From the NCBI GenBank assembly GCA_964602055.1, contig CAZRPU010000003.1:1-64000 (forward strand): a DNA stretch of 64,000 nucleotides, written 5' to 3'. Of the stretch, positions 1 to 8,003 are shown one piece after another. Origin of the DNA: JACPLA01 sp964602055 (GTDB lineage: Bacteria; Bacteroidota; Ignavibacteria; UBA10030). The notes beneath the pieces were generated by a model, which was given only the letters and a program-made list of their open reading frames with translations, ran no database searches and was not told the origin of the DNA. Position numbers and translations under genes: made by a program. The first letter of the stretch is position 1, and each line of letters begins with the position of its first letter.

Positions 1-145
1 CAGAAATACTCAACGCTGAACTTCGCAATTGAGAAGTAAGCCCATAATCCTCTTTCTTTGGAAATCCTGCGCTCAATCGGAATATTTCCACGGCTACTTC
101 CATTGCATCCTGCCAAAGAGGCATTTCTTTGAAGGACTTGTACAT
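1..145 (-). CDS. Four-helix-bundle protein (23S rRNA intervening-sequence family), partial at window edge
   Basis: The minus strand from an ATG at 145 reads MYKSFKEMPLWQDAMEVAVE, the standard N-terminus of the four-helix-bundle / 23S rRNA intervening-sequence protein family (about 115-130 residues). It goes on with the conserved FPKKEDYGLTSQLRSSAL stretch and runs off the left edge after about 48 codons. A purine-rich AAAGGGGGGAAAG tract just upstream can act as ribosome binding site. The biochemical role of the family is not established; in some bacteria its members are encoded within rRNA intervening sequences, but many are free-standing as here. A remnant and an intact copy of the same family lie within 5 kb. 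I infer an intact gene continuing beyond the window. Confidence 0.8.
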   Translation of the reverse strand, partial: MYKSFKEMPLWQDAMEVAVEIFRLSAGFPKKEDYGLTSQLRSSALSIS

Positions 146-157
146 TGCTTTCCCCCC

Positions 158-183
158 TTTACCTATACCTATACCTTTACCTT
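158..183. repeat. Short hexamer tandem array (CCTATA/CCTTTA)
   Basis: About four 6-bp units (CCTATA CCTATA CCTTTA CCTTAA on plus, GGTAAA/GGTATA on minus) lie just upstream of the ribosome binding site of the four-helix-bundle gene that starts at 145. The same hexamer family recurs at 12469-12509, where it also adjoins a G6AAAG tract. Non-coding; function unknown. Confidence 0.75.
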
Positions 184-208
184 AATCTCCTCCCTTACCT
201 CTGTTTCC

Positions 209-1528
209 TCACCTCCCATCCCCCAAAACCACAACCTTCTCCCTTCCTTCCGTCACATTCTTCGTTGCATTTCTGGTGTCGATGACTCTTTTGGAGTTCT
301 TTACGATAAATTCATAATCGTAGGAAGAATGATCGGTCGTGATGATGACGCAATCCGTTTTCCCGAGCAGATCCTTCGTCAGCTTTACGGATTCAAGAAC
401 ACCGCCATTGATCCTGAGCGTCGGGACAAAGGGATCATTGTAGCTGATACTCCGTGCACCATCCGCACCAAGAAGCTCCATCACTTTCAGGGCGGGAGAG
501 TGCCGTATGTCGTCGACATCCTTCTTGAAAGCCACCCCGAGCACAAGGATCTTTGCATCCCGAAAACTCACTGGCATCATGCTGATTTCACGAATGACCA
601 TGTTCCTGACGTAGAACGGCATGTTCTCGTTGGTCTCTGCAGCAAGAGTGATAAAGTTGGTTTGAAAGTCGTGCTCTCGCGCCAGCCAGGACAAATAATA
701 AGGATCGATGAGAATACAGTGCCCGCCAATGCCGGGTCCGGGATAGAACGGCAGAAACCCGAACGGCTTTGTCGACGCGGCATCCACAACCTCCCATATG
801 TTGATCCCGCCCATCCGGTCGCACAATTGTGCCAGCTCGTTGACTAATGCGATATTCACGCTCCGAAAGATATTCTCAAGGAGTTTCTCCATCTCGGCCA
901 CCTTCGGACTGGAAACAGGAATAACCTTGGCGACGATTTGTTCGGTGACCAAACAAGCAAGCCGTGTACACTCAGGCGTAACTCCCCCGACCACAATGGG
1001 GGTATTCGAGGTTGTCCATTTCTTGTTTCCTGGATCGATACGCTCCGGAGAGAACGCCAGATGAAAATCGGTGCCGGCTTTCAATCCGGCCTTCTCCAGA
1101 ACGGGCTGCACATATCCCTCGGTTGTATTGGGAAATGTGGTGCTTTTGAGAATGATGAGCTGTCCTTTGCGAAGACCTTTCGCGATTTCCCGGGAAGCCG
1201 ACAAGATGTACGAGATATCAGGCTCTTTGTTGGGCGTAAAAGGGGTTGGGACGCAGATGAAGATCACGTCCAGGGAGCCAACCGAGCTGAAATCACTCGT
1301 CGCACTGAGGTTCTTCTTCTCTACGGCGGAACGGAATTTCTCTTCCTCCACATCCTGTATATAGTTCCGACGCTCGTTGATCAAGTCGACCTTTCGTTGG
1401 TCAACTTCAATTCCGACTGTCTTGAATCCCTTGTAGGCAAATTCGACGGCCAACGGAAGCCCCACATAACCAAGGCCGACAATGCCAATGGTTGCTTTCT
1501 TTGACTTGATTTTCTTATCGAGAGTCAT
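209..1528 (-). CDS. wbpA: Nucleotide-sugar dehydrogenase (UDP-HexNAc 6-dehydrogenase, WbpA/WecC type)
   Basis: A 439-residue cytoplasmic enzyme that oxidises the C6 of a UDP-N-acetylhexosamine to the uronic acid with two NAD+. It has the N-terminal Rossmann motif GLGYVGLPLA (18-27), the central dimerisation helix region and the catalytic cysteine in GPGIGGHCILID (Cys271), followed by the C-terminal UDP-binding domain. Length matches WbpA (about 436). Presence of VPTPFTP and of IDPYYLSW favours the WbpA/TviB/WecC branch over UDP-glucose dehydrogenase, but substrate (GlcNAc, ManNAc or glucose) cannot be settled from sequence. It follows rfbA and rfbC in transcription order, 32 bases after rfbC, and probably belongs to the same surface-polysaccharide precursor operon. 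Confidence 0.85.
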   Translation of the reverse strand: MTLDKKIKSKKATIGIVGLGYVGLPLAVEFAYKGFKTVGIEVDQRKVDLINERRNYIQDVEEEKFRSAVEKKNLSATSDFSSVGSLDVIFICVPTPFTPNKEPDISYILSASREIAKGLRKGQLIILKSTTFPNTTEGYVQPVLEKAGLKAGTDFHLAFSPERIDPGNKKWTTSNTPIVVGGVTPECTRLACLVTEQIVAKVIPVSSPKVAEMEKLLENIFRSVNIALVNELAQLCDRMGGINIWEVVDAASTKPFGFLPFYPGPGIGGHCILIDPYYLSWLAREHDFQTNFITLAAETNENMPFYVRNMVIREISMMPVSFRDAKILVLGVAFKKDVDDIRHSPALKVMELLGADGARSISYNDPFVPTLRINGGVLESVKLTKDLLGKTDCVIITTDHSSYDYEFIVKNSKRVIDTRNATKNVTEGREKVVVLGDGR

Positions 1529-1560
1529 GTTTGCGTTATCAAGAATTATAGTTATTGCCG

Positions 1561-2103
1561 CTAGAAGAGAATGCCAGGGAGCATTTCAGATACCTTTAGC
1601 CCTTTACGATCTTTCTCCGACACAACGGGTTCTGTAATTGGCCATTTGATCCCGATTTCCGGGTCATTCCAAAGAAGGGTGACCTCAGAAGGCGGATCAT
1701 ATATTTGCGTGCATTTGTATGAGAAGACCGTTTCGGTCAGGGCCAAAAATCCATGAGCGAATCCCGGTGGGATATACAATTGCCGAGCATTTGAGGACGA
1801 TAAGTTCGTCCCCCACCATCGTTTGAACGTTTGAGATGTTCTTCTCAAATCCACAACAACATCAAAGACTTCTCCTGCCAGAACGGAAACGAGCTTACCC
1901 TGAGGATTGGGGTTCTGGAAGTGTAATCCTCGCAGGACTCCTTTGGATGAGCTGGAAAGGTTGTCCTGCACAAATCTCAAATCGATACCCGCTTCCCCAT
2001 ACCGACGCTCGTTCCAAGTTTCGAGGAAGAAACCCCTGCTGTCCGAGAATATCTTTGGCTCGATAATGAGGATTCCATCCAGCTCCCCTTTCGTAACTTT
2101 CAT
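1561..2103 (-). CDS. rfbC: dTDP-4-dehydrorhamnose 3,5-epimerase
   Basis: A 180-residue cupin-fold epimerase of dTDP-L-rhamnose synthesis, converting dTDP-4-keto-6-deoxyglucose to the L-rhamno form in the cytosol. Seen directly: RGFFLETWNERRY near the start, the catalytic histidine in GVLRGLHFQ (His61), the substrate loop GTNLSSSNARQLYIPPGFAHGF (98-119) and the FSYKCTQIYDP segment holding the conserved tyrosine. Length is normal. The start overlaps the end of rfbA by four bases, so the two are translationally coupled. No rfbB or rfbD is visible nearby; they must be elsewhere if rhamnose is made. Confidence 0.95.
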   Translation of the reverse strand: MKVTKGELDGILIIEPKIFSDSRGFFLETWNERRYGEAGIDLRFVQDNLSSSSKGVLRGLHFQNPNPQGKLVSVLAGEVFDVVVDLRRTSQTFKRWWGTNLSSSNARQLYIPPGFAHGFLALTETVFSYKCTQIYDPPSEVTLLWNDPEIGIKWPITEPVVSEKDRKGLKVSEMLPGILF

Positions 2104-2984
2104 CGAGTTACCTCATCAGCCAAGGCAAGAAGATACGCCCCATAACCATTATTTCTCATCAATTCTGCAAGCTGGAGCAGTTCGTTTCGAGAAATCCATC
2201 CTTCACGGAAAGCAATTTCCTCCGGGCACGCAATTTTTAGCCCCTGACGCAACTCAATGGTTTCGATGAAAGATGAAGCCTGCAGGAGAGTCTCGTGGGT
2301 ACCCGTGTCCAACCACGCAATGCCGCGGCTCATGACATGAGTCCGAAGCTTGCCCCGGTTCAGATACTCATTGTTCACATCGGTAATTTCGTATTCCCCG
2401 CGGGCGGATGGTTTCAAGGATGAGGCAATACCCAGAACATCATTATCGTAGAAATAGAGCCCCGTGACCGCAAAGTGGGATTTCGGCTTCTTGGGTTTCT
2501 CCGCGATACTGAGAACCCTTCCTTTGCTATCGAATTCCACAACACCATATCGCTCCGGATCCTTTACGTAATACGCAAAAACTGTTGCCCCATCTTTCTC
2601 TGCGGCAACTTTCCGCAAAGACTCCCTAAAACGATCGCCATAAAATATGTTGTCTCCCAAGACCAAACACACATTGTCTTTCCCCACAAAATCTCTGCCT
2701 ATCACAAACGCCTGAGCAAGACCTTCCGGCTTAGGCTGTTCGGCGTATTCGAATCGGATTCCCCACTGAGACCCGCTCCCGAGGAGAGTCCGGAAACGGG
2801 GCAGATCCTCGGGCGTTGAAATAACCAGAATTTCCTGAATCCCCGCAAGCATTAGGGTGGAGAGGGGATAGTAAATCATAGGCTTGTCATAGACCGGCAG
2901 AAGCTGTTTGGAGATAGCCTTGGTGGCAGGATAAAGACGACTGCCGGAGCCACCTGCGAGAATAATGCCTTTGGTTGACATCAA
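2100..2984 (-). CDS. rfbA: Glucose-1-phosphate thymidylyltransferase
   Basis: A 294-residue nucleotidyltransferase that makes dTDP-glucose from dTTP and glucose-1-phosphate, the first step of dTDP-rhamnose synthesis. The signature GGSGSRLYPATKAISKQLLP (11-30) is complete, followed by VYDKPMIYYPLSTLMLAGI, the LGDNIFYG loop near 107-114 and the EKPKKPKSH sugar-binding segment. Length is typical for RmlA (about 290). Two adjacent methionines begin the frame (2984 or 2981). It overlaps rfbC by four bases and leads the three-gene precursor block. The region upstream (2985-3050) holds degenerate GTGAAG-type repeats and no obvious promoter. Confidence 0.95.
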   Translation of the reverse strand: MMSTKGIILAGGSGSRLYPATKAISKQLLPVYDKPMIYYPLSTLMLAGIQEILVISTPEDLPRFRTLLGSGSQWGIRFEYAEQPKPEGLAQAFVIGRDFVGKDNVCLVLGDNIFYGDRFRESLRKVAAEKDGATVFAYYVKDPERYGVVEFDSKGRVLSIAEKPKKPKSHFAVTGLYFYDNDVLGIASSLKPSARGEYEITDVNNEYLNRGKLRTHVMSRGIAWLDTGTHETLLQASSFIETIELRQGLKIACPEEIAFREGWISRNELLQLAELMRNNGYGAYLLALADEVTR

Positions 2985-3050
2985 GAAGACAGTGAAGTGT
3001 GAAGCGTAAAGTGTGAAAGAGTAAAAAGTGAAGAATTCCGTTGAGAACCT
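2985..3050. repeat. Degenerate GTGAAG/GTGTGAAG short repeats
   Basis: This 66-base gap between rfbA and the four-helix-bundle relic is built from imperfect purine-rich units (AGTGAAGTGTGAAGCG, AAAGTGTGAAAGAG, AAAAGTGAAGAA). A similar motif mix reappears at about 3508-3540 inside the 3' end of the neighbouring DUF2279-like gene. Function unknown. Confidence 0.5.
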
Positions 3051-3051
3051 T

Positions 3052-3303
3052 TTATTTATTAATCGACCGAATTAACCCACCCAGAAGGCGCTGTACGTCA
3101 ATCAGGACTGCAACAACGATCTCATACACTGATTCAGAGAGGAAGCCAAGCCGTCTTGAGATTTCCAATTGAGTATCAACTTCGCTCAAAGATGATTGCG
3201 ACATATTGAGAAAGTGGAGTTCGTCGGTTTTGGTTTTTCGAGTAAGCCCCTCCGCAATATTTGATGGGATTGAAACGGTTGCCCGCTTCAGCTGTGAGGT
3301 CAA
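3052..3303 (-). pseudogene. Four-helix-bundle protein remnant lacking its N-terminal third
   Basis: The frame reads (L)TSQLKRATVSIPSNIAEGLTRK and continues to a normal C-terminus with LGFLSESVYEIVVAVLIDVQRLLGGL, matching roughly residues 40 to the end of the 23S rRNA intervening-sequence (four-helix-bundle) family. In the same frame a TAA stop sits directly before the TTG encoding the first residue. None of the three frames of the 170 bases upstream gives the expected N-terminus (WQKAMDLV-type helix). I therefore call it a truncated relic; translation from the TTG would give only helices 2-4. It lies between rfbA and the DUF2279-like gene. Confidence 0.75.
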
Positions 3304-3471
3304 TTACTATATTCTTGTCGTTCTAACTCATTGCAAATGTTGATTATACGAAGAAAAGTACCGCGACACAAGGAAATTGGCCGGTTTGGAGCAATTTGGT
3401 GGTAGCGAAACGACTCGACAATCTCACTGGAAGATGTTTCCTTGGCATTTTGGCGCTGAGAGCAGCCGCTG

Positions 3472-4365
3472 TCACATGTAGAAACCAAAGAACCGTAAGC
3501 GAGGTGTGAGGCGTAGAGCTGGTGAGGGGAAGTGAAGGTGGGAAAGCGTTCTGCGCAACACAACCCAGAATGCTCCTTCCTCAGGAAGAAAGTAATTGAC
3601 GTCGATATCGACAGAAAGGTAGAGCTGGAATTCCTTGAACTGGCTGTCCTTCCGAATGACCTCAACCACATCGCCCGCCCGGGCTCCTACGGCGAGAGCA
3701 AGCCACGGCGGAACAGACTCCTCCCAGTCTTGAGGCACGATCGACCGCATATTTACCGTCATCCAATGAGTCTGATTGGCATAATTGTCGATGAAGGCCC
3801 GGCTTGGGTTTTGCTCAATGAGCTGGGCGCTTTTGGTGAAGTACTTGGGCGCATGGTTCCAGTAGCTCCATTTGAAGTTCACTGAGCGCAAGGAGGGATT
3901 CGTATATTGCAGGTATTGATACCACGCTCCGGAAACACTCGAAAAGTAATCTTTCAAACTAAACCCGTGTTCGACTGCATAGGCGTCGGTCATTTCCACG
4001 CTGAGGGAAACGATGTTGCTCATGATCGCGCCGTAGAGTCTCGCGTCTTTTTCATGAAAACCCGACCATTGAAAGCCCCCCGCAAAGAAATCCCCTTCTG
4101 AGATGCCTCCGAGAAAATGCGACAGCTTGTCGAGATGCAGGGCGTAACGTTCGGCCGTTCGCTCGAAGCGAAAACTCGACTGCTGTTTGGCCCACCAGAC
4201 GTCTTTCACGTAGAAGTAGCTTCCGACAGCCGCACCGGCTGTGATGCCACCCATGATGCCAAGACGGGTGTAGTTGATGGAATCGCGAGACTGAGACAAC
4301 AGTGAGGAGGAAGGAATAAAGACAGCGAGGAAAGAGACGAGGATGAATCTCTGTTTATTGTTCAA
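3472..4365 (-). CDS. DUF2279-like secreted or periplasmic protein, TTG start inside a heptamer array
   Basis: A 297-residue protein with a signal-peptide-like N-terminus (FILVSFLAVFIPSSSLLSQ). The following pattern DVWWAKQQSSFRF ... HLDKLSHFLGG ... DAYAVEHGFSLKD resembles DUF2279, a family of predicted periplasmic/lipoprotein-like proteins of unknown function; the match is from memory of the family pattern. The only start compatible with the signal peptide is TTG at 4363-4365, which lies in the first unit of a TTCAAGG array. An in-frame TGA occurs two codons upstream and no Shine-Dalgarno sequence is visible. The last 25 or so codons (HLHFPSPALRLTPRLRFFGF) look low-complexity and may be an added tail. 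Role unknown. Confidence 0.65.
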   Translation of the reverse strand: MNNKQRFILVSFLAVFIPSSSLLSQSRDSINYTRLGIMGGITAGAAVGSYFYVKDVWWAKQQSSFRFERTAERYALHLDKLSHFLGGISEGDFFAGGFQWSGFHEKDARLYGAIMSNIVSLSVEMTDAYAVEHGFSLKDYFSSVSGAWYQYLQYTNPSLRSVNFKWSYWNHAPKYFTKSAQLIEQNPSRAFIDNYANQTHWMTVNMRSIVPQDWEESVPPWLALAVGARAGDVVEVIRKDSQFKEFQLYLSVDIDVNYFLPEEGAFWVVLRRTLSHLHFPSPALRLTPRLRFFGFYM

Positions 4366-4416
4366 GGTTCAAGGTTCAAGGTTCAAGGTTCAAGGTTCAA
4401 GGTTCAAGGTTCAAAG
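4361..4416. repeat. TTCAAGG heptamer array, 8 units
   Basis: Seven perfect TTCAAGG units and one TTCAAAG variant occupy exactly the interval between the TTG start codon of the DUF2279-like gene (4363-4365) and the stop codon of the four-helix-bundle gene (TAA, 4417-4419). Related but more degenerate arrays occur at 4814-4842 and 16215-16316. A 7-bp unit changes reading frame with each gain or loss, and every frame through it meets a stop within three units. Confidence 0.95.
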
Positions 4417-4803
4417 TTAGCGGTACTTTTCGCCTCTATAGCCCGAACTCTTGAGGTAAGCCATAAGCCTTGAGATCCTTCTGCTGAGGCGCGTTGTTCT
4501 TTCAAGCAAATCATCCAGTTCGACCTGAGTGACATAGTGATGATCGAATGCTCGGTAGCTTTGCGACCTTGTCTCTCCACAGGAACCCTTGGCGATGCTG
4601 AGAAATTGACAAAACTCCCGATTACCACCTCTTTCAAATCCCTCCGCTATGCAATCCATAACCGAACCGGACGAATCTCGAATCTGGTCTCGAGATTTGA
4701 AATCTCTCGAGAACTCTCCCGTTGAAGTCAATTGGTGAATCCTCTTGCACAATTCTCTCGCTTCCTGCCAGATCGCAAGATCTTCAAAGTGCTCTACCTT
4801 CAT
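4417..4803 (-). CDS. Four-helix-bundle protein (23S rRNA intervening-sequence family)
   Basis: A complete 128-residue member of the family: MKVEHFEDLAIWQEARELCK is the typical first helix, followed by the conserved QIRDSSGSVMDCIAEGFERG turn and the FCQFLSIAKGSCGETRSQ helix. The family fold is a small all-helical bundle, probably oligomeric; its function is unknown. A GGTCGGGGGGCCT tract precedes the ATG, resembling the G-rich tract before the partial copy at 145. The gene is flanked by heptamer-derived repeats on both sides (4361-4416 and 4814-4842), with its stop codon abutting the array. Confidence 0.9.
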   Translation of the reverse strand: MKVEHFEDLAIWQEARELCKRIHQLTSTGEFSRDFKSRDQIRDSSGSVMDCIAEGFERGGNREFCQFLSIAKGSCGETRSQSYRAFDHHYVTQVELDDLLERTTRLSRRISRLMAYLKSSGYRGEKYR

Positions 4804-4813
4804 AGGCCCCCCG

Positions 4814-4842
4814 ACCTTAAACCTTGAACTACGAACTTTGAA
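4814..4842. repeat. Degenerate TTCAAGG-type heptamers
   Basis: CCTTAAACCTTGAACTACGA and the following ACTTTGAAC are decayed copies of the CCTTGAA unit, placed between the EF-G-like gene's stop and the four-helix-bundle start. Confidence 0.55.
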
Positions 4843-4862
4843 CGGCAGAGCAGCCCCCGTGG

Positions 4863-6971
4863 CTAGTCCGCCTCCACCTTCGCCTTCTCCGAAGCGGCGA
4901 CGACCTTCTCTGCAAGTTCCCGCGGAAGTTCATCATAGTGAGAAAACCTGGAGCGGTAAATCCCGCGCCCCTGCGTCATCGACCTGAGAATCGTGGAGTA
5001 CTTGTGAAGCTCCGACATAGGTACGAGGGCCTTGATTTTCTGGAACGGCCCTTCCGTTTCCATCCCGAGGATTTTTCCGCGGCGCCCCGAAATATCTCCC
5101 ATCACATCCCCCATGTATTCCTCCGGCACCATCACTTCGACCTCTGTGACAGGCTCAAGCAGCACCGGCTTCCCTTCCATGAAGCCCTTCTTGAAAGCCA
5201 TCGATCCGGCAATCTTGAACGACAACTCGTCCGAATCGACCGAATGGTGCGAACCATCGAAGATTGTCACCTTGACATCCACCACTTCGTATCCCGCCAG
5301 AATGCCCCGCTGCATGGTTTCCACCACGCCCTTTTCCACAGCGGGAATGAAACGTCCGGGAACAACGCCCCCAACGACGGCGTCCTCGAACTCGAAACCG
5401 GACCCATGAGTTTTGGGCTCCAGCTTTAGATACACATGCCCAAACTGCCCTCTCCCGCCGGATTGTTTCTTGTGTTTGTATTCCGAAGATGGTACCGTGG
5501 CCCGGATGGTTTCCTTATAGGGGATTTTCGGCTCCACCAGATCAACCTCGACGCCGTACTTTTCCTTGAGCCGCTTCGTGACAATCAGGAGATGCAGTTC
5601 TCCCTGCCCCGAAATGACAGTCTGGCTCAGCTTGCCTTCGACTTGTACGAGGAATGTGGGGTCTTCTTCATGCAAGGCATGCAGGCCCGTCGCTATTTTG
5701 TCTTCATCTCCTTTTGACTTCGACGAAATCGCCATTCGTATGACCGGATCCGGAAATTTGATGGGAGGAAAGATAACGGGGAGATTCTTGCTGCTCAGGG
5801 TGTTGTTGGTGTGGGTATCTTTGAGTTTGACGACTGATCCAATATCCCCTGCTTCGAGCCTGCTGACGTCCTTCCTGTCTTTTCCATTCATGACAAAGAC
5901 TTGTCCCAACCGCTCTTGCTTTCCATTGGACTCATTGGTGAGATCCATTCCCGGAGTGATCGTGCCGGAGTAAACGCGGAAGAATGAGAGCTCGCCGACA
6001 TGTTGTTCGGAAACTGTTTTAAAGACAAACAGAGAAGGCAAGGCCTTTGCATCCGGGAGAACCATGGTTTCCTTCGTGTTGCCGAGGTCGCGTGCCGCTA
6101 CGGGTCCCCGCTCCGCCGGCGACGGGGCGTATGTTGTGATGAAATCCAGAAAAACCCCAGATCCAATGTTCAACGACGCTGAAGAGCAAAAAACGGGAAA
6201 GATCTTCCGCGTGTTGAGGGCTTTCTTCAGCCCTTGATGGAGCTCCGATTCATGAAGGGTTCCTTCCTCAAAGAACTTGTTCATGAGCCCTTCGTCGGTC
6301 TCCGCAATCTTCTCGATCAATTCTTCGTGCAGTGCATCTGCCCGCTCCTTGAGGTCCGCGGGGATATCACTTTCCACAAACTTCCCCGACCCGTCGCGTT
6401 GATACTTGTACATCTTCATGCGGAGGACGTCCACAAAGGAATCGAAAGCAATGCCTTCATTGACCGGAAATTGCACAACGGTCACGTCGTGACCGAAGCG
6501 ATCCTTCGCAGAGGCGAGAGCCTTTTCGAATTCCGCGTTTTCATTGTCCAGTTTGTTGATCAGGATTACTACCGGCAGATTCCCCTCTTTCGTGTAGTTC
6601 CACACGATCTCTGTCCCAACTTCTGTCCCCTCCACCGCCTTCACAAAGACCACTGCGAGATCTGCCACCTTCAGTGCGCCGAGCACCTCCCCCGTAAAAT
6701 CAGAATATCCCGGAGTATCCAGGATATTCACTTTTGTTCCCTGCCAGTCGCAGTGCAGCAAAGAAGCGTTGATCGATATTTTTCTTTCTACTTCGTCAGG
6801 ATGGTAATCCGAGATCGTTGATCCTTCATCGACCCGCCCCATCCGATTCGTCGCTCCGGCCGTAAACATCAGCGCTTCGGTGAACGCCGTCTTGCCGGAG
6901 CCGCCGTGTCCGATAAGAGCAATGTTGCGGATTTTCTCCGACGGGTATTCTTTATGGTTTGAGTGTGCCAC
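4863..6971 (-). CDS. fusA: Elongation factor G-like GTPase (EF-G2 type)
   Basis: A 702-residue five-domain translational GTPase. The P-loop is GHGGSGKT (21-28), not the GHIDAGKT of canonical EF-G; switch II DTPGYSDF begins at Asp85 and NKLD is at 139-142. Domains II-V follow, including the domain IV segment HKKQSGGRGQFGHVYLKLEP and the C-terminal ALVPMSELHKYSTILRSMTQ region with GRG. The HGGSGKT P-loop and the STISDYHPDEVERKIS switch I are typical of the EF-G2/FusA2-like group, whose GTP-dependent function is not settled; the main EF-G should be elsewhere with rpsL/rpsG. It stands alone, upstream of the four-helix-bundle gene. Confidence 0.85.
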   Translation of the reverse strand: MAHSNHKEYPSEKIRNIALIGHGGSGKTAFTEALMFTAGATNRMGRVDEGSTISDYHPDEVERKISINASLLHCDWQGTKVNILDTPGYSDFTGEVLGALKVADLAVVFVKAVEGTEVGTEIVWNYTKEGNLPVVILINKLDNENAEFEKALASAKDRFGHDVTVVQFPVNEGIAFDSFVDVLRMKMYKYQRDGSGKFVESDIPADLKERADALHEELIEKIAETDEGLMNKFFEEGTLHESELHQGLKKALNTRKIFPVFCSSASLNIGSGVFLDFITTYAPSPAERGPVAARDLGNTKETMVLPDAKALPSLFVFKTVSEQHVGELSFFRVYSGTITPGMDLTNESNGKQERLGQVFVMNGKDRKDVSRLEAGDIGSVVKLKDTHTNNTLSSKNLPVIFPPIKFPDPVIRMAISSKSKGDEDKIATGLHALHEEDPTFLVQVEGKLSQTVISGQGELHLLIVTKRLKEKYGVEVDLVEPKIPYKETIRATVPSSEYKHKKQSGGRGQFGHVYLKLEPKTHGSGFEFEDAVVGGVVPGRFIPAVEKGVVETMQRGILAGYEVVDVKVTIFDGSHHSVDSDELSFKIAGSMAFKKGFMEGKPVLLEPVTEVEVMVPEEYMGDVMGDISGRRGKILGMETEGPFQKIKALVPMSELHKYSTILRSMTQGRGIYRSRFSHYDELPRELAEKVVAASEKAKVEAD

Positions 6972-7044
6972 GGGAATTCTCCTCAGAAAGACGCCTGCGC
7001 AGAACGCGGGGCGCTATGTTTTCGGAAGGGAAAAAATAAACCTG

Positions 7045-7431
7045 CTACGCGCGGCTGCCGCCGAAATACGCGGCCAAGCGGTTGACAAACGCTCCGACCA
7101 TGGACGACAGTCGAAGCACCGGCTCCTCAAGGCTCTCCTGGATGCGCTGTTCAAAAGCAACAATGTTGTCGGCGGCGGATTTTACCGATTCCAGGGAACC
7201 CTTGACGAGCCCAACCTGATCGTCGATTTTCCCCGAAACCGATTTCAACTTTTCGGTAATCACCTGGAGGTTCTCAAACACCGGCTTTGCTTTCGCTCCG
7301 ATTTCCGAGAGATCCTTTTGCAGAAGGGTAAGCAGATCCTTGAGGCGCGAAAGCACCACGATAAGGTACAGACAAAGAGCCGATGCACTCAGAAGCGCTA
7401 CCGTCTCGACAACAGTGCGTATGCTTTCCAC
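7045..7431 (-). CDS. DUF948 membrane-anchored protein
   Basis: A 128-residue protein with one N-terminal membrane segment (VETVALLSASALCLYLIVVL) followed by a long amphipathic helical region rich in K, E and L, the layout of DUF948 proteins. These are small membrane-anchored coiled-coil proteins, often called general-stress proteins, without a known activity. It lies 57 bases after the YtxH gene in transcription order, and the two families frequently occur side by side, so I infer a two-gene envelope or stress operon. Confidence 0.75.
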   Translation of the reverse strand: MESIRTVVETVALLSASALCLYLIVVLSRLKDLLTLLQKDLSEIGAKAKPVFENLQVITEKLKSVSGKIDDQVGLVKGSLESVKSAADNIVAFEQRIQESLEEPVLRLSSMVGAFVNRLAAYFGGSRA

Positions 7432-7488
7432 GAGAGTAGTCCTTTTCGGGAATAAGTGGTCCGGCAGGGAAGCGAATAATCAGCTGCG

Positions 7489-7821
7489 TCAGGAACGGGG
7501 CTCGGTCCCGGACTTGCCGCGCGCTTCGGAAATGATCCTCTGCGCATCACCCATAAGGGATTCTGCCCGTTTCCGCGCGTCGTTCACCAGCGTATCTGAG
7601 CGCTGCTTTCCCTCATTGATGATATCAACCGCCTTCTTGCGCGCCCGGGCAAGATACTCTTCCGCGTCCTCGGCAATCTCGCCGCCCTTTTGCTTGATAT
7701 CCGCGCGAAGCTCTTTACCCGACTTTGGGGCATACAGCAATGCGACCACTGCCCCAACGATACTTCCTGCGAGAAAACCAACAATTAGTCCGCGTGCCAT
7801 CCCGTCATTATCGGCTGCCAT
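7489..7821 (-). CDS. YtxH-domain protein
   Basis: A 110-residue protein with a glycine-rich membrane segment (GLIVGFLAGSIVGAVVALLY) and the YtxH signature APKSGKELRADIKQKGGEI, then a charged helix. I start it at the ATG at 7821 because GGAGG lies five bases upstream; the frame stays open further upstream but that part is A/T-rich and unlike the family. YtxH proteins are poorly understood, linked to general stress in Bacillus. The upstream region 7822-8003 holds A-rich tracts and no other gene that I can support. Confidence 0.8.
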   Translation of the reverse strand: MAADNDGMARGLIVGFLAGSIVGAVVALLYAPKSGKELRADIKQKGGEIAEDAEEYLARARKKAVDIINEGKQRSDTLVNDARKRAESLMGDAQRIISEARGKSGTEPRS

Positions 7822-8003
7822 AGGTTCCTCCATGAATAGATCTTCGTCAATAATCATTAGTAAAAAAGTAGAAAAAAGGTGGGAAAAAAACAAGGAAAAG
7901 CGGACCAATGAAGACGTTTTAACCGATGGTGGTTCAATAATAAGGTGGAATAGTTCGTTGGCAGATTGGTACGGCAAAAGAATCCGCCAGGACGTGCTCA
8001 GGC

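Noticed and set aside
29..847. Plus-strand open frame over the left edge and the nucleotide-sugar dehydrogenase
   Set aside because: It crosses a simple repeat and the reverse of two real genes, and encodes no recognisable motif.
1..4850. Genomic island or prophage at the left edge
   Set aside because: No integrase, phage, transposase or att-like duplication is visible; only sugar-nucleotide genes and small repeat-associated genes.
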